Below the pieces are notes generated by a model. It saw nothing but the letters and a program-made list of their open reading frames with translations. It had not been told where the DNA came from and searched no databases. Below are positions 24,656 through 33,751 of a stretch of 41,190 nt of DNA, piece after piece. Numbering within the stretch: the first letter of the stretch is position 1; each line of letters begins with the position of its first letter. Made by a program: the position numbers and the translations under genes. This DNA is from Hydrogenophilus sp. (GTDB lineage Bacteria > Pseudomonadota > Gammaproteobacteria > Burkholderiales > Thiobacillaceae), in contig DYFL01000021.1 of assembly GCA_020725195.1 (NCBI GenBank), positions 1 to 41,190 on the forward strand, in the 5' to 3' direction.

Positions 24656-24719
24656 GTGGGAGCGGCTTCAGCCGCGAAGCCCTCGCTGGCATTGCGTTCG
24701 CGGCTGAAGCCGCTCCCAC
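24656..24719. repeat. REP/BIME pair
   Basis: GTGGGAGCGGCTTCAGCCGC and its complement (GCGGCTGAAGCCGCTCCCAC) face each other across about 24 bp. This is the intact version of the disrupted pair at 16465-16552. The rest of the 24629-24815 gap shows no gene. Confidence 0.88.
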
Positions 24720-24815
24720 AGGCCGTGCTTCCAGAATGCCGGAGTACCAAGAGAAGGGGGGTGGACAGGGCGAGGCCGGTGCTCAGGTCATTGGCAGGCA
24801 TGGTAGCCCGGTTCC

Positions 24816-25103
24816 TCAGACGCTCACGCCCAGCGGCATGTAGCAGAAGACGTAGCGCCCGCGGCCGAAGTCCACCACCAGGGTGCCGCCGCGGTTCTTG
24901 GCGTAGTCGAGCCAGCCCGGCGTGTCGCAGCCGACGTGGCATTCGGACACCCCGGCGGGCGACTCCAGGTTGCGGTCGCGGTCGTAGAAGGACAGCAGCA
25001 TGGCCTCGCCCAGCACCTCGCGGGCGGCGACGTTGGCGAGCCTGAGGCAGGCGTCGAAGCCGAGGCCGAGCTCGTCGGCGTCCAGGTGCAGGGTCTTCAT
25101 CAT
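24816..25103 (-). CDS. Conserved small protein of unknown function
   Basis: A 95-residue soluble protein that starts three bases after the mutS stop on the same strand, so it is probably co-transcribed. It begins MMKTLHLDADELGLGFDACL and has SECHVGCDTPGWLDYAKNRG followed by GTLVVDFGRGRYVFCYMPLG. The HVGC block and conserved acidic/aromatic residues look like a compact alpha/beta domain. I have a vague recollection of a DUF family with this pattern but cannot name it safely. Confidence 0.7.
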   Translation of the reverse strand: MMKTLHLDADELGLGFDACLRLANVAAREVLGEAMLLSFYDRDRNLESPAGVSECHVGCDTPGWLDYAKNRGGTLVVDFGRGRYVFCYMPLGVSV

Positions 25104-25106
25104 GGC

Positions 25107-27683
25107 TCAGCCCTCTTCCAACAACTTTTTCAGTTTATACAACGCATCCAGGGCGGCCTTGGGCGAGAGGGCGTCCGGATCGATGGCGGCGAGCTGCTCC
25201 AGGGCCGGGTGCGGCTCGGGCTCCACAGCGGGCGGGTCCACGGCGAAGAGGTCGCCCTGGCCGCCCTGGGCGATCTGCTGGTTTTCCAGCTGCACGAGCT
25301 TGCGCTTGGCCGCCGCAATCACCGGCGCGGGCACGCCGGCGAGCCGGGCCACCTGGATGCCGAAGCTCTGGGAGGCGGGGCCTTCCTCGACGCTGTGCAG
25401 GAAGACCAGGCCGCCGCCGCTCTCCACCGCGTCCAGGTGCACGTTGGCGATGGTGCGGTAGTCCTGGGCGAGTTGGGTGAGCTCGAAGTAGTGGGTGGCG
25501 AAGAGGGTGTAGGCCCGGGTCTTCTCGGCGAGGTGGCGCGCGGCGGCCCAGGCGAGCGCCATGCCGTCGAAGGTGGAGGTGCCGCGGCCGATCTCGTCGA
25601 GCAGCACCAGGCTCTGCTCGCTGGCGCCGTGCAGGATCTGGGCGGTCTCGGTCATCTCGACCATGAAGGTGGAGCGCCCGCCGGCGAGGTCGTCGGAGCT
25701 GCCGATGCGGGTGTAGATCTGGTCCACCGGGCCGATCGCCGCGCTCTCGGCCGGCACGTACAGGCCGCAGCAGGCCATGAGCACGATGAGCGCGGTCTGG
25801 CGCATGTAGGTCGACTTGCCGCCCATGTTGGGGCCGGTGACGATGAGCATGCGCCGCGCCGCGTCGAGCTTGAGGTCGTTGGGGATGAAGGCCTCGGCGC
25901 GGGTCTCCACCACGGGGTGGCGGCCGCCGGCGATCTGGATGCCCCAGTCCTCGGCAAATCGCGGGGCGACATAGTTGCGCACCGCCGCGAGGTCCGCCTG
26001 GGCGGCGAGCACGTCGAGCTCGGCCACCGCCGCGGCGGCGGCCTGGATGGCGGCAATGTAGGGAGTCAGCGCCTCGAGCAGGGCCTCGTAGAGCTGCCGC
26101 TCCAGCATCAGCGCCCGCTCGGCGGCGGACAGGGCGCGGTCCTCGAAGGCCTTGAGCTCGGGGGTGATGTAGCGCTCGACGTTCTTCAGGGTTTGCCGCC
26201 GGTGGTAGTCCACCGGCACGCGCTCGGCCTGGGCGCGGCCGACCTCGATGTAGAAGCCGGAGACCTTGTTGTATTCGACCCTGAGATTTCCGATGCCGGT
26301 GCGCTCCCGCTCGCGGGTCTCCATCTCGATGAGGAAGGCCCCGCAGTCCGACTGCAGGGCGCGCAGCTCGTCGAGCTCGGCCGAATAGCCGTCCGCGATC
26401 ACCCCGCCCTCGCGCAGGATGGCGGCGGGCTCGGGCCGGATCGCCCGGGCGAGTGCCGCCAGCGGCTCGGCGGGGAAGCCGAGGCGCTCGGCGAGCCCGA
26501 GCTCGCCCGCCCCGGTCTGGTCGAGCAGGGCGCGCAGCTCGGGCAGCGCCTGCAGGCCGTCGCGCAGCCCGGCCAGGTCGCGGGGCCGGGCGCTCTTCAG
26601 GGCGACGCGGGCGGCGATGCGCTCCAGGTCGGCGACGCCCTTGAGCCGCTCGCGGATCGCGCGCGCCGCGGCCGGGGCCTCGATGAAGGCGCCGATGGTG
26701 GCCAGGCGCCGTTGTCTCAATGCGAGGTCGCGCAGGGGGTGGTGCAGCCAGTGCCGGAGCAGCCGGCTGCCCATGGCGGTGACGCAGGCGTCGAGCTCGG
26801 AGAAGAGGGTGGGTGCGCCCTCGCCGCGCAGGGTCTCGGTGAGCTCCAGGGTGCGGCGGGCGGCGGCGTCCAGCACCACGTAGGCGCTGTCCTGCTCGTA
26901 GGCGAGGCCGGAGACATGCGGCAGCGCGGCCTGCTGGGTGAGCCGGGCGTAGTCGAGCAAGAGGCCCGCGGCGGCCTGGGCGAGCGGCCGGTCCTCGCAG
27001 CCGAAGGCCGCGAGGTCGCGCACGCCGAAGTGCTCGGTGAGCAAGCGCTTACCCCGGTCGGCGTCGAACTGCCAGCCGGGGCGCCGGGTCAGGGCGAGCC
27101 GGCCGCCGGCGAGCGCGGGGTGCTCATAGCCCTCGGGCAGCAGCAGCTCGGCCGGGTCGAGGCGCGCGAGTTCCGAGCCCAATTGATGCGGCCCGATCTC
27201 CCTGGCGGCGAAGGTGCCGCTGGAGAGTGCCAGCCAGGCGAGCCCCAGCCGCTCGCGGCCGGGGGCGAGCGCCAGCACCAGTGCGTCGGCCTTCTGCTCC
27301 AGCAGCGCCTCGTCGGTGAGCGTGCCCGGGGTGACGATGCGCACCACCTTGCGCTCGACCGGACCCTTGGCCGTCTTGGGGTCGCCGATCTGCTCGCAGA
27401 TGGCGACCGATTCGCCCAGGCGCACCAGCTTGGCCAGATACTGCTCGGCCGCATGGTAGGGCACGCCCGCCATGCGGATGGGCGCGCCGGCCGAGGCGCC
27501 GCGGGTGGTCAGGGTGATGTCCAGGAGCCGCGCGGCGCGCTCGGCGTCGTCGTGGAAGAGCTCGTAGAAGTCCCCCATGCGGTAGAAGAGCAGCGTGTCG
27601 GGGTGGTCCGCCTTGATGCGCAGGTACTGCTGCATCATGGGGGTGTGCTGGGCGAGGGCCGGATCTGCGCTGGGCGGCTGCAT
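25107..27683 (-). CDS. mutS: DNA mismatch repair protein MutS
   Basis: An 858-residue MutS, normal length. It binds mismatches as a dimer and recruits MutL. The mismatch-reading Phe-x-Glu is at 39-41 in GDFYELF. The Walker A motif [13 protein letters not shown] lies near 614, followed by [14 protein letters not shown], the Walker [17 protein letters not shown] and the FATHYFELT signature. The C-terminus ends in the dimer/tetramer helix region ([15 protein letters not shown]). The ATG ending at 27683 is chosen because the family N-terminus begins there; longer readings run into rnk. A two-tier hairpin lies in its leader (27697-27745). Confidence 0.97.
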   Translation of the reverse strand: MQPPSADPALAQHTPMMQQYLRIKADHPDTLLFYRMGDFYELFHDDAERAARLLDITLTTRGASAGAPIRMAGVPYHAAEQYLAKLVRLGESVAICEQIGDPKTAKGPVERKVVRIVTPGTLTDEALLEQKADALVLALAPGRERLGLAWLALSSGTFAAREIGPHQLGSELARLDPAELLLPEGYEHPALAGGRLALTRRPGWQFDADRGKRLLTEHFGVRDLAAFGCEDRPLAQAAAGLLLDYARLTQQAALPHVSGLAYEQDSAYVVLDAAARRTLELTETLRGEGAPTLFSELDACVTAMGSRLLRHWLHHPLRDLALRQRRLATIGAFIEAPAAARAIRERLKGVADLERIAARVALKSARPRDLAGLRDGLQALPELRALLDQTGAGELGLAERLGFPAEPLAALARAIRPEPAAILREGGVIADGYSAELDELRALQSDCGAFLIEMETRERERTGIGNLRVEYNKVSGFYIEVGRAQAERVPVDYHRRQTLKNVERYITPELKAFEDRALSAAERALMLERQLYEALLEALTPYIAAIQAAAAAVAELDVLAAQADLAAVRNYVAPRFAEDWGIQIAGGRHPVVETRAEAFIPNDLKLDAARRMLIVTGPNMGGKSTYMRQTALIVLMACCGLYVPAESAAIGPVDQIYTRIGSSDDLAGGRSTFMVEMTETAQILHGASEQSLVLLDEIGRGTSTFDGMALAWAAARHLAEKTRAYTLFATHYFELTQLAQDYRTIANVHLDAVESGGGLVFLHSVEEGPASQSFGIQVARLAGVPAPVIAAAKRKLVQLENQQIAQGGQGDLFAVDPPAVEPEPHPALEQLAAIDPDALSPKAALDALYKLKKLLEEG

Positions 27684-27696
27684 GGCAGTGGACGGG

Positions 27697-27745
27697 GCGG
27701 CCAGGCGGGATATTCGGAAGCCCGAATAGTACGCCGCCTGGCCGC
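27697..27745. promoter_or_regulatory. Two-tier hairpin between rnk and mutS
   Basis: Outer stem GCGGCCAGGCGG (27697-27708) / CCGCCTGGCCGC (27734-27745), 12 perfect pairs. Inner stem TATTCGG (27711-27717) / CCGAATA (27722-27728) with an AAGC loop. There is no U-tract, so it is not a standard terminator. It lies in the leader of mutS and the tail of rnk mRNA. Confidence 0.75.
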
Positions 27746-27760
27746 GCTTGTGGGCCGGGC

Positions 27761-28171
27761 TCAGAGCTCGAACCGGCCGGCGCGCTCCGGCTGGTAGGGG
27801 ATGTCGGCGATGCGCACGGCGACGGTCTGGCCGCCGGGCACCGGCCATTCGATGCACTGGCCCACGGACAGCCCCAGGAGCGCGCTGCCCACGGGCGCCA
27901 GGATGGAGATCTCATCCGGGCGGCCGTCGAGGTCGCGCGGGTATCTCAGCGCCAGCTCGAATTCCTTGCCGGCCGGCTCCATGACGAAGCGCACCCGCGA
28001 GTTCATGGTGACCACGGTGGGCGGCACGGCCTGCGGCTCGACGATCTCGGCGCGGTCGAGCTCGGCCCAGAGCGGCTCCGCCTGGGCCGCGGCGCTGGCC
28101 GGCAGCGCGTTGAGCAGCGCCTCGATCCGGGCCAGATCGAGGGAAGTGACGGTGATGGCGGGCTTGATCAT
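27761..28171 (-). CDS. rnk: Nucleoside diphosphate kinase regulator (Rnk, GreA/GreB fold)
   Basis: A 136-residue protein with a short helical N-terminus ([14 protein letters not shown]) and a GreA/GreB-type C-terminal domain ([40 protein letters not shown]). It lacks the long coiled coil of true Gre factors, which matches Rnk. Rnk binds RNA polymerase in the secondary-channel region and affects nucleotide metabolism genes. The ATG ending at 28171 has a strong AAAGGAGG site. Its leader carries a terminator-like hairpin with a competing hairpin. Confidence 0.88.
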   Translation of the reverse strand: MIKPAITVTSLDLARIEALLNALPASAAAQAEPLWAELDRAEIVEPQAVPPTVVTMNSRVRFVMEPAGKEFELALRYPRDLDGRPDEISILAPVGSALLGLSVGQCIEWPVPGGQTVAVRIADIPYQPERAGRFEL

Positions 28172-28204
28172 CGGGGTACCTCCTTTCGAGACCGACTGGG
28201 ATGC

Positions 28205-28258
28205 CAAAAAGAAAAAACCGCCCGGGCCGGAGGCACGAGCGGAATGCCTCACAGTATA
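28205..28258 (-). promoter_or_regulatory. rnk leader: promoter -10 plus terminator/antiterminator-like hairpins
   Basis: Read on the minus strand: a TATACT -10-like box (28258-28253). Then hairpin 1, GAGGCA (28250-28245) pairing with TGCCTC (28235-28230). An overlapping hairpin 2 pairs CCGCTCG (28242-28236) with CGGGCGG (28224-28218) and is directly followed by TTTTTTCTTTTT. Hairpin 2 has terminator form and the two hairpins are mutually exclusive. No upstream minus-strand gene needs terminating here, so this looks like a leader attenuator of rnk. A good -35 was not found. Confidence 0.6.
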
Positions 28259-28278
28259 CCCCGGAATCGCCGGCTGCG

Positions 28279-28338
28279 TTGACGTCGGTGCCGGGCCGCG
28301 TCTAAGATCGAGCGCTATATCCGCAAAGGCATAACGAT
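28279..28338 (+). promoter_or_regulatory. modABC promoter with ModE-like operator
   Basis: A TTGACG -35 (28279-28284) and a TAAGAT -10-like box (28303-28308) with an 18-bp spacer. Just downstream lies CGCTATAT (28313-28320) and, ten bases on, ATAACGAT (28331-28338), close to the E. coli ModE operator halves that sit over the modA promoter. The right half lacks the full TATAT. modE is not in the window. Confidence 0.6.
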
Positions 28339-28374
28339 GACCTGCCCGTCCACCCCCCCGAATGGAGAGATGCC

Positions 28375-29139
28375 GTGCGTGGATTCCTGTCCTGCCTGGT
28401 TGCCGCTGCCCTCGCCGCCGTCCTGCCCGTGCGCGCGGCCGCGGACAGCCTGACCGTCGTCGCCGCCGCCGACCTCAAGTACGCCATGGCCGAGGTGGTG
28501 GAGCAGTTCCGCGCCGCCCGGCCCGGCGACCGGATCGAGGTGATCTACGGTTCGTCCGGCAAGTTCTACACCCAGATCGTCAACGGCGCGCCCTTCGACC
28601 TGTATTTCTCGGCGGACATCGACTACCCGCGCAGGCTGGAGGCGCAGGGCCTGACGGCGGGCCCGGTCCGGCCCTACGCCACGGGCCGCCTCGTGCTGTG
28701 GAGCCTGAGGCCGGAGCTGGCGAGGACCCCGCTCGGGGACCTGGGCCGCGCGCCGATCCGCAAATTCGCCATCGCCAACCCGCAGCATGCGCCCTACGGG
28801 CAGCGCGCCCGGGAGGCCCTGGCGCATCAGGGGGCCTGGCAGGCGCTGCAGCCGAAGCTGGTGCTGGGCGAGAACATCGCCCACGCCGCCCAGTTCGTCG
28901 ACAGCGGCGCGGCCGACGCCGGCATCGTCGCGCTCGCCCTGGTGCTCTCCCCGACCCTGAAGGACAGGGGCACCTGGACCCTGATCCCCGATGCCTGGCA
29001 CGCGCCGCTGGAGCAGGGGTACGTGGTCACGCGGCGTGCCGGCGGCAACGCCCTGGCGGCGGCCTTCGCCGAATACATGGGCAGCCCGCCGGCCCGGGCC
29101 GTGCTGCGCCGCTACGGCTTCGCCCTGCCCGGCGAGTGA
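28375..29139 (+). CDS. modA: Molybdate ABC transporter periplasmic binding protein
   Basis: A 254-residue exported protein with a signal peptide (cleavage near ARA-AD, about residue 23). The mature start LTVVAAADLKYAMAEVVEQF is the ModA signature, and IEVIYGSSGKFYTQI and PFDLYFSADIDYP supply the oxyanion-binding residues. It delivers molybdate to ModBC. The start is GTG 28375, preceded by GGAGAG. It is the first gene of modABC, which supplies molybdenum for molybdoenzymes. Confidence 0.95.
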   Translation: MRGFLSCLVAAALAAVLPVRAAADSLTVVAAADLKYAMAEVVEQFRAARPGDRIEVIYGSSGKFYTQIVNGAPFDLYFSADIDYPRRLEAQGLTAGPVRPYATGRLVLWSLRPELARTPLGDLGRAPIRKFAIANPQHAPYGQRAREALAHQGAWQALQPKLVLGENIAHAAQFVDSGAADAGIVALALVLSPTLKDRGTWTLIPDAWHAPLEQGYVVTRRAGGNALAAAFAEYMGSPPARAVLRRYGFALPGE

Positions 29140-29149
29140 GCGCGGGGGC

Positions 29150-29827
29150 ATGAGCGAGGCCGACTGGCTGGCCCTGAGGGTGACGCTGGCGCTGTCCGCC
29201 GTCACCACCGGGGTCCTGCTCGTGCTGGGCACGCCGCTCGCCTGGTGGCTGGCGCGCAGCCGCAGCCGCCTGGCCGTGGTGCTGGAGTCGGTCGTCGCCC
29301 TGCCGCTGGTGCTGCCGCCCACGGTGCTGGGCTTCTACATGCTGGTGCTGCTGGGCCCGCGGGGGCCGGTGGGCGGCACGCTGGAGGCGCTGGGCCTGCA
29401 CCACCTCGCCTTCACCTTCACCGGCCTGGTGGTGGCCTCGACCGTCTATTCCCTGCCCTTCATGGTGCAGCCGCTCAAGGACGCCTTCGCCGCCGTGGGC
29501 GGCCGCATGACCGAGGCGGCGGCCACCCTGCGGGCCGGCCCCTGGGACCGCTTCTTCACCGTGGTGGTGCCGCTGTCCCGGCGCGGCTTCCTCACCGCCC
29601 TCACCCTCACCTTCGCCCACACCGTGGGCGAATTCGGCGTGGTGCTGATGGTGGGCGGCAACATCCCGGGCGAGACGCGCGTGCTGTCCATCGCCATCTA
29701 CGACCACGCCGAGGCCCTGGACTACGCCTCCGCCCACGTCCTGTCCGGCGGCCTGCTGGCGGCCTCCTTCCTGCTCCTGCTCGCGGTCTACGCCGTCAAC
29801 CGGCGCTACCGCATGCTGCATCCATGA
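29150..29827 (+). CDS. modB: Molybdate ABC transporter permease
   Basis: A 225-residue, five- or six-helix inner-membrane permease. The EAA loop that contacts the ATPase is visible as [20 protein letters not shown] followed by [26 protein letters not shown] and [18 protein letters not shown] are typical ModB blocks. The start ATG 29150 follows modA by 10 nt; its stop overlaps the modC start (ATGA). Confidence 0.95.
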   Translation: MSEADWLALRVTLALSAVTTGVLLVLGTPLAWWLARSRSRLAVVLESVVALPLVLPPTVLGFYMLVLLGPRGPVGGTLEALGLHHLAFTFTGLVVASTVYSLPFMVQPLKDAFAAVGGRMTEAAATLRAGPWDRFFTVVVPLSRRGFLTALTLTFAHTVGEFGVVLMVGGNIPGETRVLSIAIYDHAEALDYASAHVLSGGLLAASFLLLLAVYAVNRRYRMLHP

Positions 29828-30891
29828 GCATCGAGGCGCGGCTGCGGCTGGCCTACGCGGCGTTCACCCTGGACGTGGACCTCGACCTGCCCGGCCGCGG
29901 GGTCACGGCGCTGTTCGGCCCCTCGGGCTCGGGCAAGACCACGCTGCTGCGGGCAATCGCGGGGCTGGAGCGGGCGCCGGGCGGGCGGCTCGTCGTCAAC
30001 GGCGAGACCTGGCAGGACGAGGGCGTCTTCCTGCCCACTCACAGGCGCCCCCTGGGCTACGTCTTCCAGGAGGCGAGCCTCTTCCCCCACCTGACCGTGC
30101 TCGGCAACCTGGAATACGGCGAGAGGCGCGTGCCGGCCGCGGCGCGCCGGGTCTCGCTTGCGCAGGCCGTCGAGCTTCTGGGCATCGGCCACCTGCTCGC
30201 CCGGCGCCCCGAGCGGCTCTCGGGCGGCGAGCGCCAGCGGGTGGCCATCGCCCGCGCGCTCGCCCTGAGCCCGAGGCTGCTGCTCATGGACGAGCCCCTG
30301 GCCGCGCTGGACATGAAACTCAAGCGGGAGATCCTGCCCTACCTGGACCGCCTGCACGACGCCCTGGAGATCCCGGTGCTCTATGTCAGCCACGCCCCCG
30401 ACGAGGTGGGCCGGCTCGCGGACCACGTGGTGCTCATGGAGGCCGGGCGGGTCGCGGCCAGCGGTGCGATCACGGCGCTGACGACCCGGCTCGACCTGCC
30501 GCTCGCCCACGGAGACGCGGCGGCCGCCGTGGTGGAGGCCGTGGTGGCGGGGCACGACGCGGCCTACGAGCTTACCTTCCTGGACTTCCCGGGCGGGCGC
30601 CTCACGCTCCCCAGGCATGCCGTCGAGGTGGGGCAGCGGGTGCGCCTGCGCATCCAGGCCCGGGACGTGAGCCTCACGCTCGAACCCCAGACGGGCACCA
30701 GCATCCTCAACATCCTGCCCGCCACGGTGACGGGCCTCGCCGCCGACAGCCCGGGGCAGGTGATGGTGGGGCTGGATGTGGGCGGGGCGCCGCTCTTGTC
30801 GAGGATCACCCGCAAGTCCGCCGACGCCCTGGGCCTGGCGCCGGGGCGGGCGATCCATGCCCAAGTGAAGGGGGTGGCGATCCTGGACTGA
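29824..30891 (+). CDS. modC: Molybdate ABC transporter ATP-binding protein
   Basis: A 355-residue ABC ATPase. Walker [10 protein letters not shown] (about 35-43), Q-loop [12 protein letters not shown], signature [15 protein letters not shown], Walker [13 protein letters not shown], and H-loop [11 protein letters not shown] are all present. The C-terminal about 120 residues form a TOBE/MOP-type domain ([13 protein letters not shown]) that binds molybdate in ModC proteins and can sense intracellular oxyanion. Translation is coupled to modB. The 57-nt convergent gap to suhB shows no clear terminator. Confidence 0.95.
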   Translation: MSIEARLRLAYAAFTLDVDLDLPGRGVTALFGPSGSGKTTLLRAIAGLERAPGGRLVVNGETWQDEGVFLPTHRRPLGYVFQEASLFPHLTVLGNLEYGERRVPAAARRVSLAQAVELLGIGHLLARRPERLSGGERQRVAIARALALSPRLLLMDEPLAALDMKLKREILPYLDRLHDALEIPVLYVSHAPDEVGRLADHVVLMEAGRVAASGAITALTTRLDLPLAHGDAAAAVVEAVVAGHDAAYELTFLDFPGGRLTLPRHAVEVGQRVRLRIQARDVSLTLEPQTGTSILNILPATVTGLAADSPGQVMVGLDVGGAPLLSRITRKSADALGLAPGRAIHAQVKGVAILD

Positions 30892-30948
30892 GCCGGGTCC
30901 GCGAACAGGCTTGGATTCGCGCCCGAAGGCGCTCCCCCGGGACCGGTC

Positions 30949-31746
30949 TCAGCCCCTGAGCGCCGGGGTGAGGTGCGGGGCGAGGGCCTGCAGCAGCTGG
31001 ACGAAGACCTTGGGGTTGCCCGCGACGATGTGGCCGGTCCTGAGATAGGTGTCCTCGCCCGTGAAGTCGCCCACCAGGCCGCCCGCCTCCTGCACCAGCA
31101 GGCAGCCGGCGGCGATGTCCCAGGTGGAGAGCCCGATCTCGAAGAAGCCGTCGGTGCGGCCCGCCGCCAGCCAGGCGAGGTCCAGCGCCGCCGAGCCGGG
31201 CCGGCGCAGGCCCCGGGTCTGCTGCACCAGGTCGCGGAACATGGCGGTGTAGGCGTCCAGGTGGGTGAAGTCGCGGTAGGGGAAGCCGGTGCCGATCAGG
31301 GCGTCCTTCAGCTTCGCCCGCTTGGTCACGCGGATGCGCTTGTCGTTGAGGAAGGCGCCGGCGCCGCGGCTCGCGGTGAAGAGCTCGTTGCGGTTCGGGT
31401 CGTAGACCACCGCGTGGGTGGGGATGCCGCGGTGCAAGAGCGCGATGGAGACCGCGTACTGGGGAAAGCCATGCAGGAAGTTGGTGGTGCCGTCCAGGGG
31501 GTCGATCACCCACTGGAACTCCGACTCGCCCGTCATGCCGGACTCCTCGGCCAGGATGGCGTGGTCGGGATAGGCGGTGAGCAGGGCGTCGATGATCGCC
31601 TGCTCGGCGGCGTGGTCCACCTCGCTCACGAAGTCGTTTTCGCGCTTGGCGCGGACGGTGACGAGGTCCAGATCGAGGGAGGCGCGGTTGATGACGGCGC
31701 CGGCGCGCCGGGCGGCCTTGACCGCCGTGTTGAGCATGGGATGCAT
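30949..31746 (-). CDS. suhB: Inositol-1-monophosphatase family protein SuhB
   Basis: A 265-residue Mg-dependent phosphatase. The metal-binding motifs are ILAEESG, the diagnostic [17 protein letters not shown], and the C-terminal [17 protein letters not shown]. In E. coli SuhB also binds RNA polymerase and helps rRNA antitermination. The ATG ending at 31746 is used. A TAAAAT -10-like box lies upstream on the minus strand (31785-31790). It is divergent from trmJ, an arrangement also seen in pseudomonads. Confidence 0.95.
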   Translation of the reverse strand: MHPMLNTAVKAARRAGAVINRASLDLDLVTVRAKRENDFVSEVDHAAEQAIIDALLTAYPDHAILAEESGMTGESEFQWVIDPLDGTTNFLHGFPQYAVSIALLHRGIPTHAVVYDPNRNELFTASRGAGAFLNDKRIRVTKRAKLKDALIGTGFPYRDFTHLDAYTAMFRDLVQQTRGLRRPGSAALDLAWLAAGRTDGFFEIGLSTWDIAAGCLLVQEAGGLVGDFTGEDTYLRTGHIVAGNPKVFVQLLQALAPHLTPALRG

Positions 31747-31863
31747 GGCTGGATTGGGAAAGAACGAGATGCGGAATCGGGAGCATTTTACCCCGAAGCC
31801 GCGGCCGGCACCCGGCCAAGTTAGCCGCCTTTCAGGCCGGCCCGCAATTCTTCGATCAGCGCG

Positions 31864-31938
31864 TAGACCGGATGCAGGCCGAGGCCGGAATCCGGGGGGT
31901 TGCCGCCCCGGATTCCGCTGCGCTGCATCCGGGCTACG
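31864..31938. repeat. GTAGCCCGGATGCAG-type repeat pair in the suhB/trmJ gap
   Basis: GTAGACCGGATGCAGGCCGA (then GGCCGGAATCCGG) faces its near complement CCGGATTCCGCTGCGCTGCA (then TCCGGGCTACG), so the pair can form a long imperfect hairpin. This is a common dispersed repeat type in gammaproteobacterial intergenic DNA. The remainder of 31747-32022 shows only a TACAAT -10-like box (31984-31989) 33 nt before trmJ. Confidence 0.8.
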
Positions 31939-32022
31939 CCAGGTTTCGGGGAGGCGGCCCTGGGCTCGGCGCCCGTCCCTGCCTACAATGCCGCCTTCGA
32001 TCCCATTCCCCCGCACTTGGCC

Positions 32023-32754
32023 ATGAACCCCGCCCCAGCCCTCGCCAACATCCGCGTCGTCCTCGTGGAGACCAGCCACCCCGGCAACCTCGGTGCGGTG
32101 GCGCGGGCGATGAAGGTCATGGGGCTGGCGCGCCTCTACCTGGTCAATCCGAAGTGCGCCGTCGACGACGAGGCGCGGGCCCGGGCCTCGGGGGCGGTGG
32201 ACGTGCTGGAGGCGGCCGTGGTCTGCGCGAGCCTGGACGAGGCCCTGGCCGGCACGGTGCTGGCGGCGGCCACGACCAGCCGCCGGCGCGACCTGCCGCA
32301 CCCGGCCTACACGCCGCGCCAGGCGGCGCCGCGGCTCCTCGAGCAGGCCCAGGCCGCGCCGGTGGCCCTGGTGTTCGGCTCGGAGACCTTCGGGCTCTCG
32401 AACGAGCAGCTGGCGCGCTGCCGCTGGCTCGTCAACATCCCGGCCAACCCGGACTACATGTCGCTCAACCTGGGCTCGGCGGTGCAGGTCCTGGCCTACG
32501 AGCTGCGCGCCACCCTGGAGGACGCCACCATCGCGCTCCCCGCGTTCGAGCCGGCCCGGCACGAGGAGGCGGAGGGCTTCTACGCGGAGCTGGAGCGCAC
32601 CCTGGTGGCCATCGGCTTTCTCGACCCGGCGGCGCCCAAGCGGCTCATGCCCCGGATGCGCCGCCTCTTCGCCCGGGCCGGGCTGGAGCGCGAGGAGGTG
32701 GCCATCCTGCGCGGCATCCTCGCGGCGGTGCAGAAGGGCCGCAATAACCCCTGA
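32023..32754 (+). CDS. trmJ: tRNA (cytidine/uridine-2'-O-)-methyltransferase TrmJ
   Basis: A 243-residue SPOUT methyltransferase that 2'-O-methylates position 32 of tRNAs using SAM. Motifs: [20 protein letters not shown] near the N-terminus, [15 protein letters not shown], and the knot-forming [20 protein letters not shown]. The C-terminal extension of about 80 residues fits TrmJ. ATG 32023 is chosen because conserved sequence starts shortly after; the longer upstream frame is repeat. The order trmJ-cysE-iscR is conserved in gammaproteobacteria. Confidence 0.95.
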   Translation: MNPAPALANIRVVLVETSHPGNLGAVARAMKVMGLARLYLVNPKCAVDDEARARASGAVDVLEAAVVCASLDEALAGTVLAAATTSRRRDLPHPAYTPRQAAPRLLEQAQAAPVALVFGSETFGLSNEQLARCRWLVNIPANPDYMSLNLGSAVQVLAYELRATLEDATIALPAFEPARHEEAEGFYAELERTLVAIGFLDPAAPKRLMPRMRRLFARAGLEREEVAILRGILAAVQKGRNNP

Positions 32755-32783
32755 GTCCTTGTTGCCTTTTCGGCTAAAGAGAT

Positions 32784-32816
32784 AAAATTGACCCCTTTAG
32801 TCGGGAATTGCATACT
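32784..32816 (+). promoter_or_regulatory. cysE promoter with IscR-box-like sequence
   Basis: TTGACC -35 (32788-32793), 17-bp spacer, CATACT -10 (32811-32816). The 25-bp stretch 32784-32808 follows the type 1 IscR consensus spacing, with TTGACC on the left and a full TAGTCGGG right half. The site at iscR (33683-33707) has the same position relative to its -35. Inference: IscR controls cysE as well as isc. Confidence 0.6.
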
Positions 32817-32832
32817 CGCGCATCTCACCATT

Positions 32833-32906
32833 TGCCAAAACGCAGTTTCGCTGCAGGCGACATCGGCCATGCCGATGTCAAGCCGCGAAGCGGCGGCCGG
32901 AGCCAA
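32833..32906 (+). repeat. Hairpin block in the cysE leader, related to the MITE core
   Basis: Contains AAAACGCAGTTTCGCTGCAG (GC follows), then a GACATCGGC-CAT-GCCGATGTC hairpin, then AAGCCGCGAAGCGGCGGCCG. The two outer segments match the interior of the 229-bp MITE (about 6685-6748) almost base for base. The central stem differs completely but remains perfectly paired. It lies in the predicted 5' leader, ending eight bases before the cysE ATG. Confidence 0.8.
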
Positions 32907-32913
32907 TATTCAA

Positions 32914-33666
32914 ATGTTCAGGCGGTTGCGGGAAGACATAGCGGTCGTGTTCGACCGGGACCCGGCGGCGCGCACCTTCTTCGAGGTGCTCACCACCTAT
33001 CCCGGCGTGCACGCCATCCTCCTGCACCGCTTGAACCATGCCCTCTGGGGAATGGGGCTGAAGTGGCTGGCGCGCCTGTCCGCGCACCTGGCCCGCTGGC
33101 TCACCGGCATCGAGATCCACCCCGGCGCCAAGATCGGCTGCCGGGTGTTCATCGACCACGGCATGGGGGTGGTGATCGGCGAGACGGCCGAGATCGGCGA
33201 GGACTGCACCCTGTACCACGGCGTCACCCTGGGCGGCACCTCCTGGAAGAAGGGCAAGCGCCATCCGACCCTGGGGCCGGGGGTGATCGTGGGGGCCGGG
33301 GCCAAGATCCTGGGGCCCATCACCCTGGGGGCCGGGGCCAAGGTGGGCTCCAACGCCGTGGTGGTGAAGGACGTGCCGGCGGGCGCCACGGCGGTCGGCA
33401 TCCCGGCGCGCATCCTGGAGCCGGAGAAGGACAAGGGCCGGGCCGAGCAGGCCGAGAAGCTGGGCTTTTCCGCCTACGCCATCAGCGACGACATGAACGA
33501 CCCGGTGGTCAAGGCCATCCACGGCCTCATCGACCACAGCGCCAACACCGACCGGCGCATCGACTGGATCGTCGCCGAGCTCAAGCGCTTCGGCAGCGTG
33601 CCCGAAGGGGCCAAGCGGCCCGAGGACGGCTTCGATCCGGACTACCTCAACAAGATCGTGGACTGA
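32914..33666 (+). CDS. cysE: Serine O-acetyltransferase
   Basis: A 250-residue CysE/EpsC-type enzyme that makes O-acetylserine from serine and acetyl-CoA, the committed step of cysteine synthesis. The left-handed beta-helix is evident from hexapeptide repeats in [40 protein letters not shown] and [23 protein letters not shown] 32914 ([20 protein letters not shown]) is the family start; an upstream in-frame ATG at 32788 falls on the -35 and would translate through repeat sequence. Cysteine from this pathway is the sulfur source for IscS downstream. Confidence 0.95.
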   Translation: MFRRLREDIAVVFDRDPAARTFFEVLTTYPGVHAILLHRLNHALWGMGLKWLARLSAHLARWLTGIEIHPGAKIGCRVFIDHGMGVVIGETAEIGEDCTLYHGVTLGGTSWKKGKRHPTLGPGVIVGAGAKILGPITLGAGAKVGSNAVVVKDVPAGATAVGIPARILEPEKDKGRAEQAEKLGFSAYAISDDMNDPVVKAIHGLIDHSANTDRRIDWIVAELKRFGSVPEGAKRPEDGFDPDYLNKIVD

Positions 33667-33682
33667 CGCATTGCCCGGCGAA

Positions 33683-33715
33683 ATAGTTGACTGTTTTAAT
33701 CAGGATTAATACACT
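33683..33715 (+). promoter_or_regulatory. iscR promoter with IscR type 1 box
   Basis: TTGACT -35 (33687-33692), 17-bp spacer, TACACT -10 (33710-33715). The box 33683-33707 (ATAGTTGACTGTTTTAATCA and AGGATT-like end) follows the known type 1 IscR consensus with few mismatches. Binding of Fe-S-loaded IscR there would occlude the -35, giving the classical feedback loop. Confidence 0.75.
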
Positions 33716-33751
33716 GCGATCACTGGATACCTTCTTGAGAGGTGGTGAATC

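Noticed and set aside
32788-32913. Longer CysE N-terminus from an upstream in-frame ATG
   Set aside because: That ATG falls on the predicted -35 and the extra residues are read from a dispersed hairpin repeat; the family start is ATG 32914.
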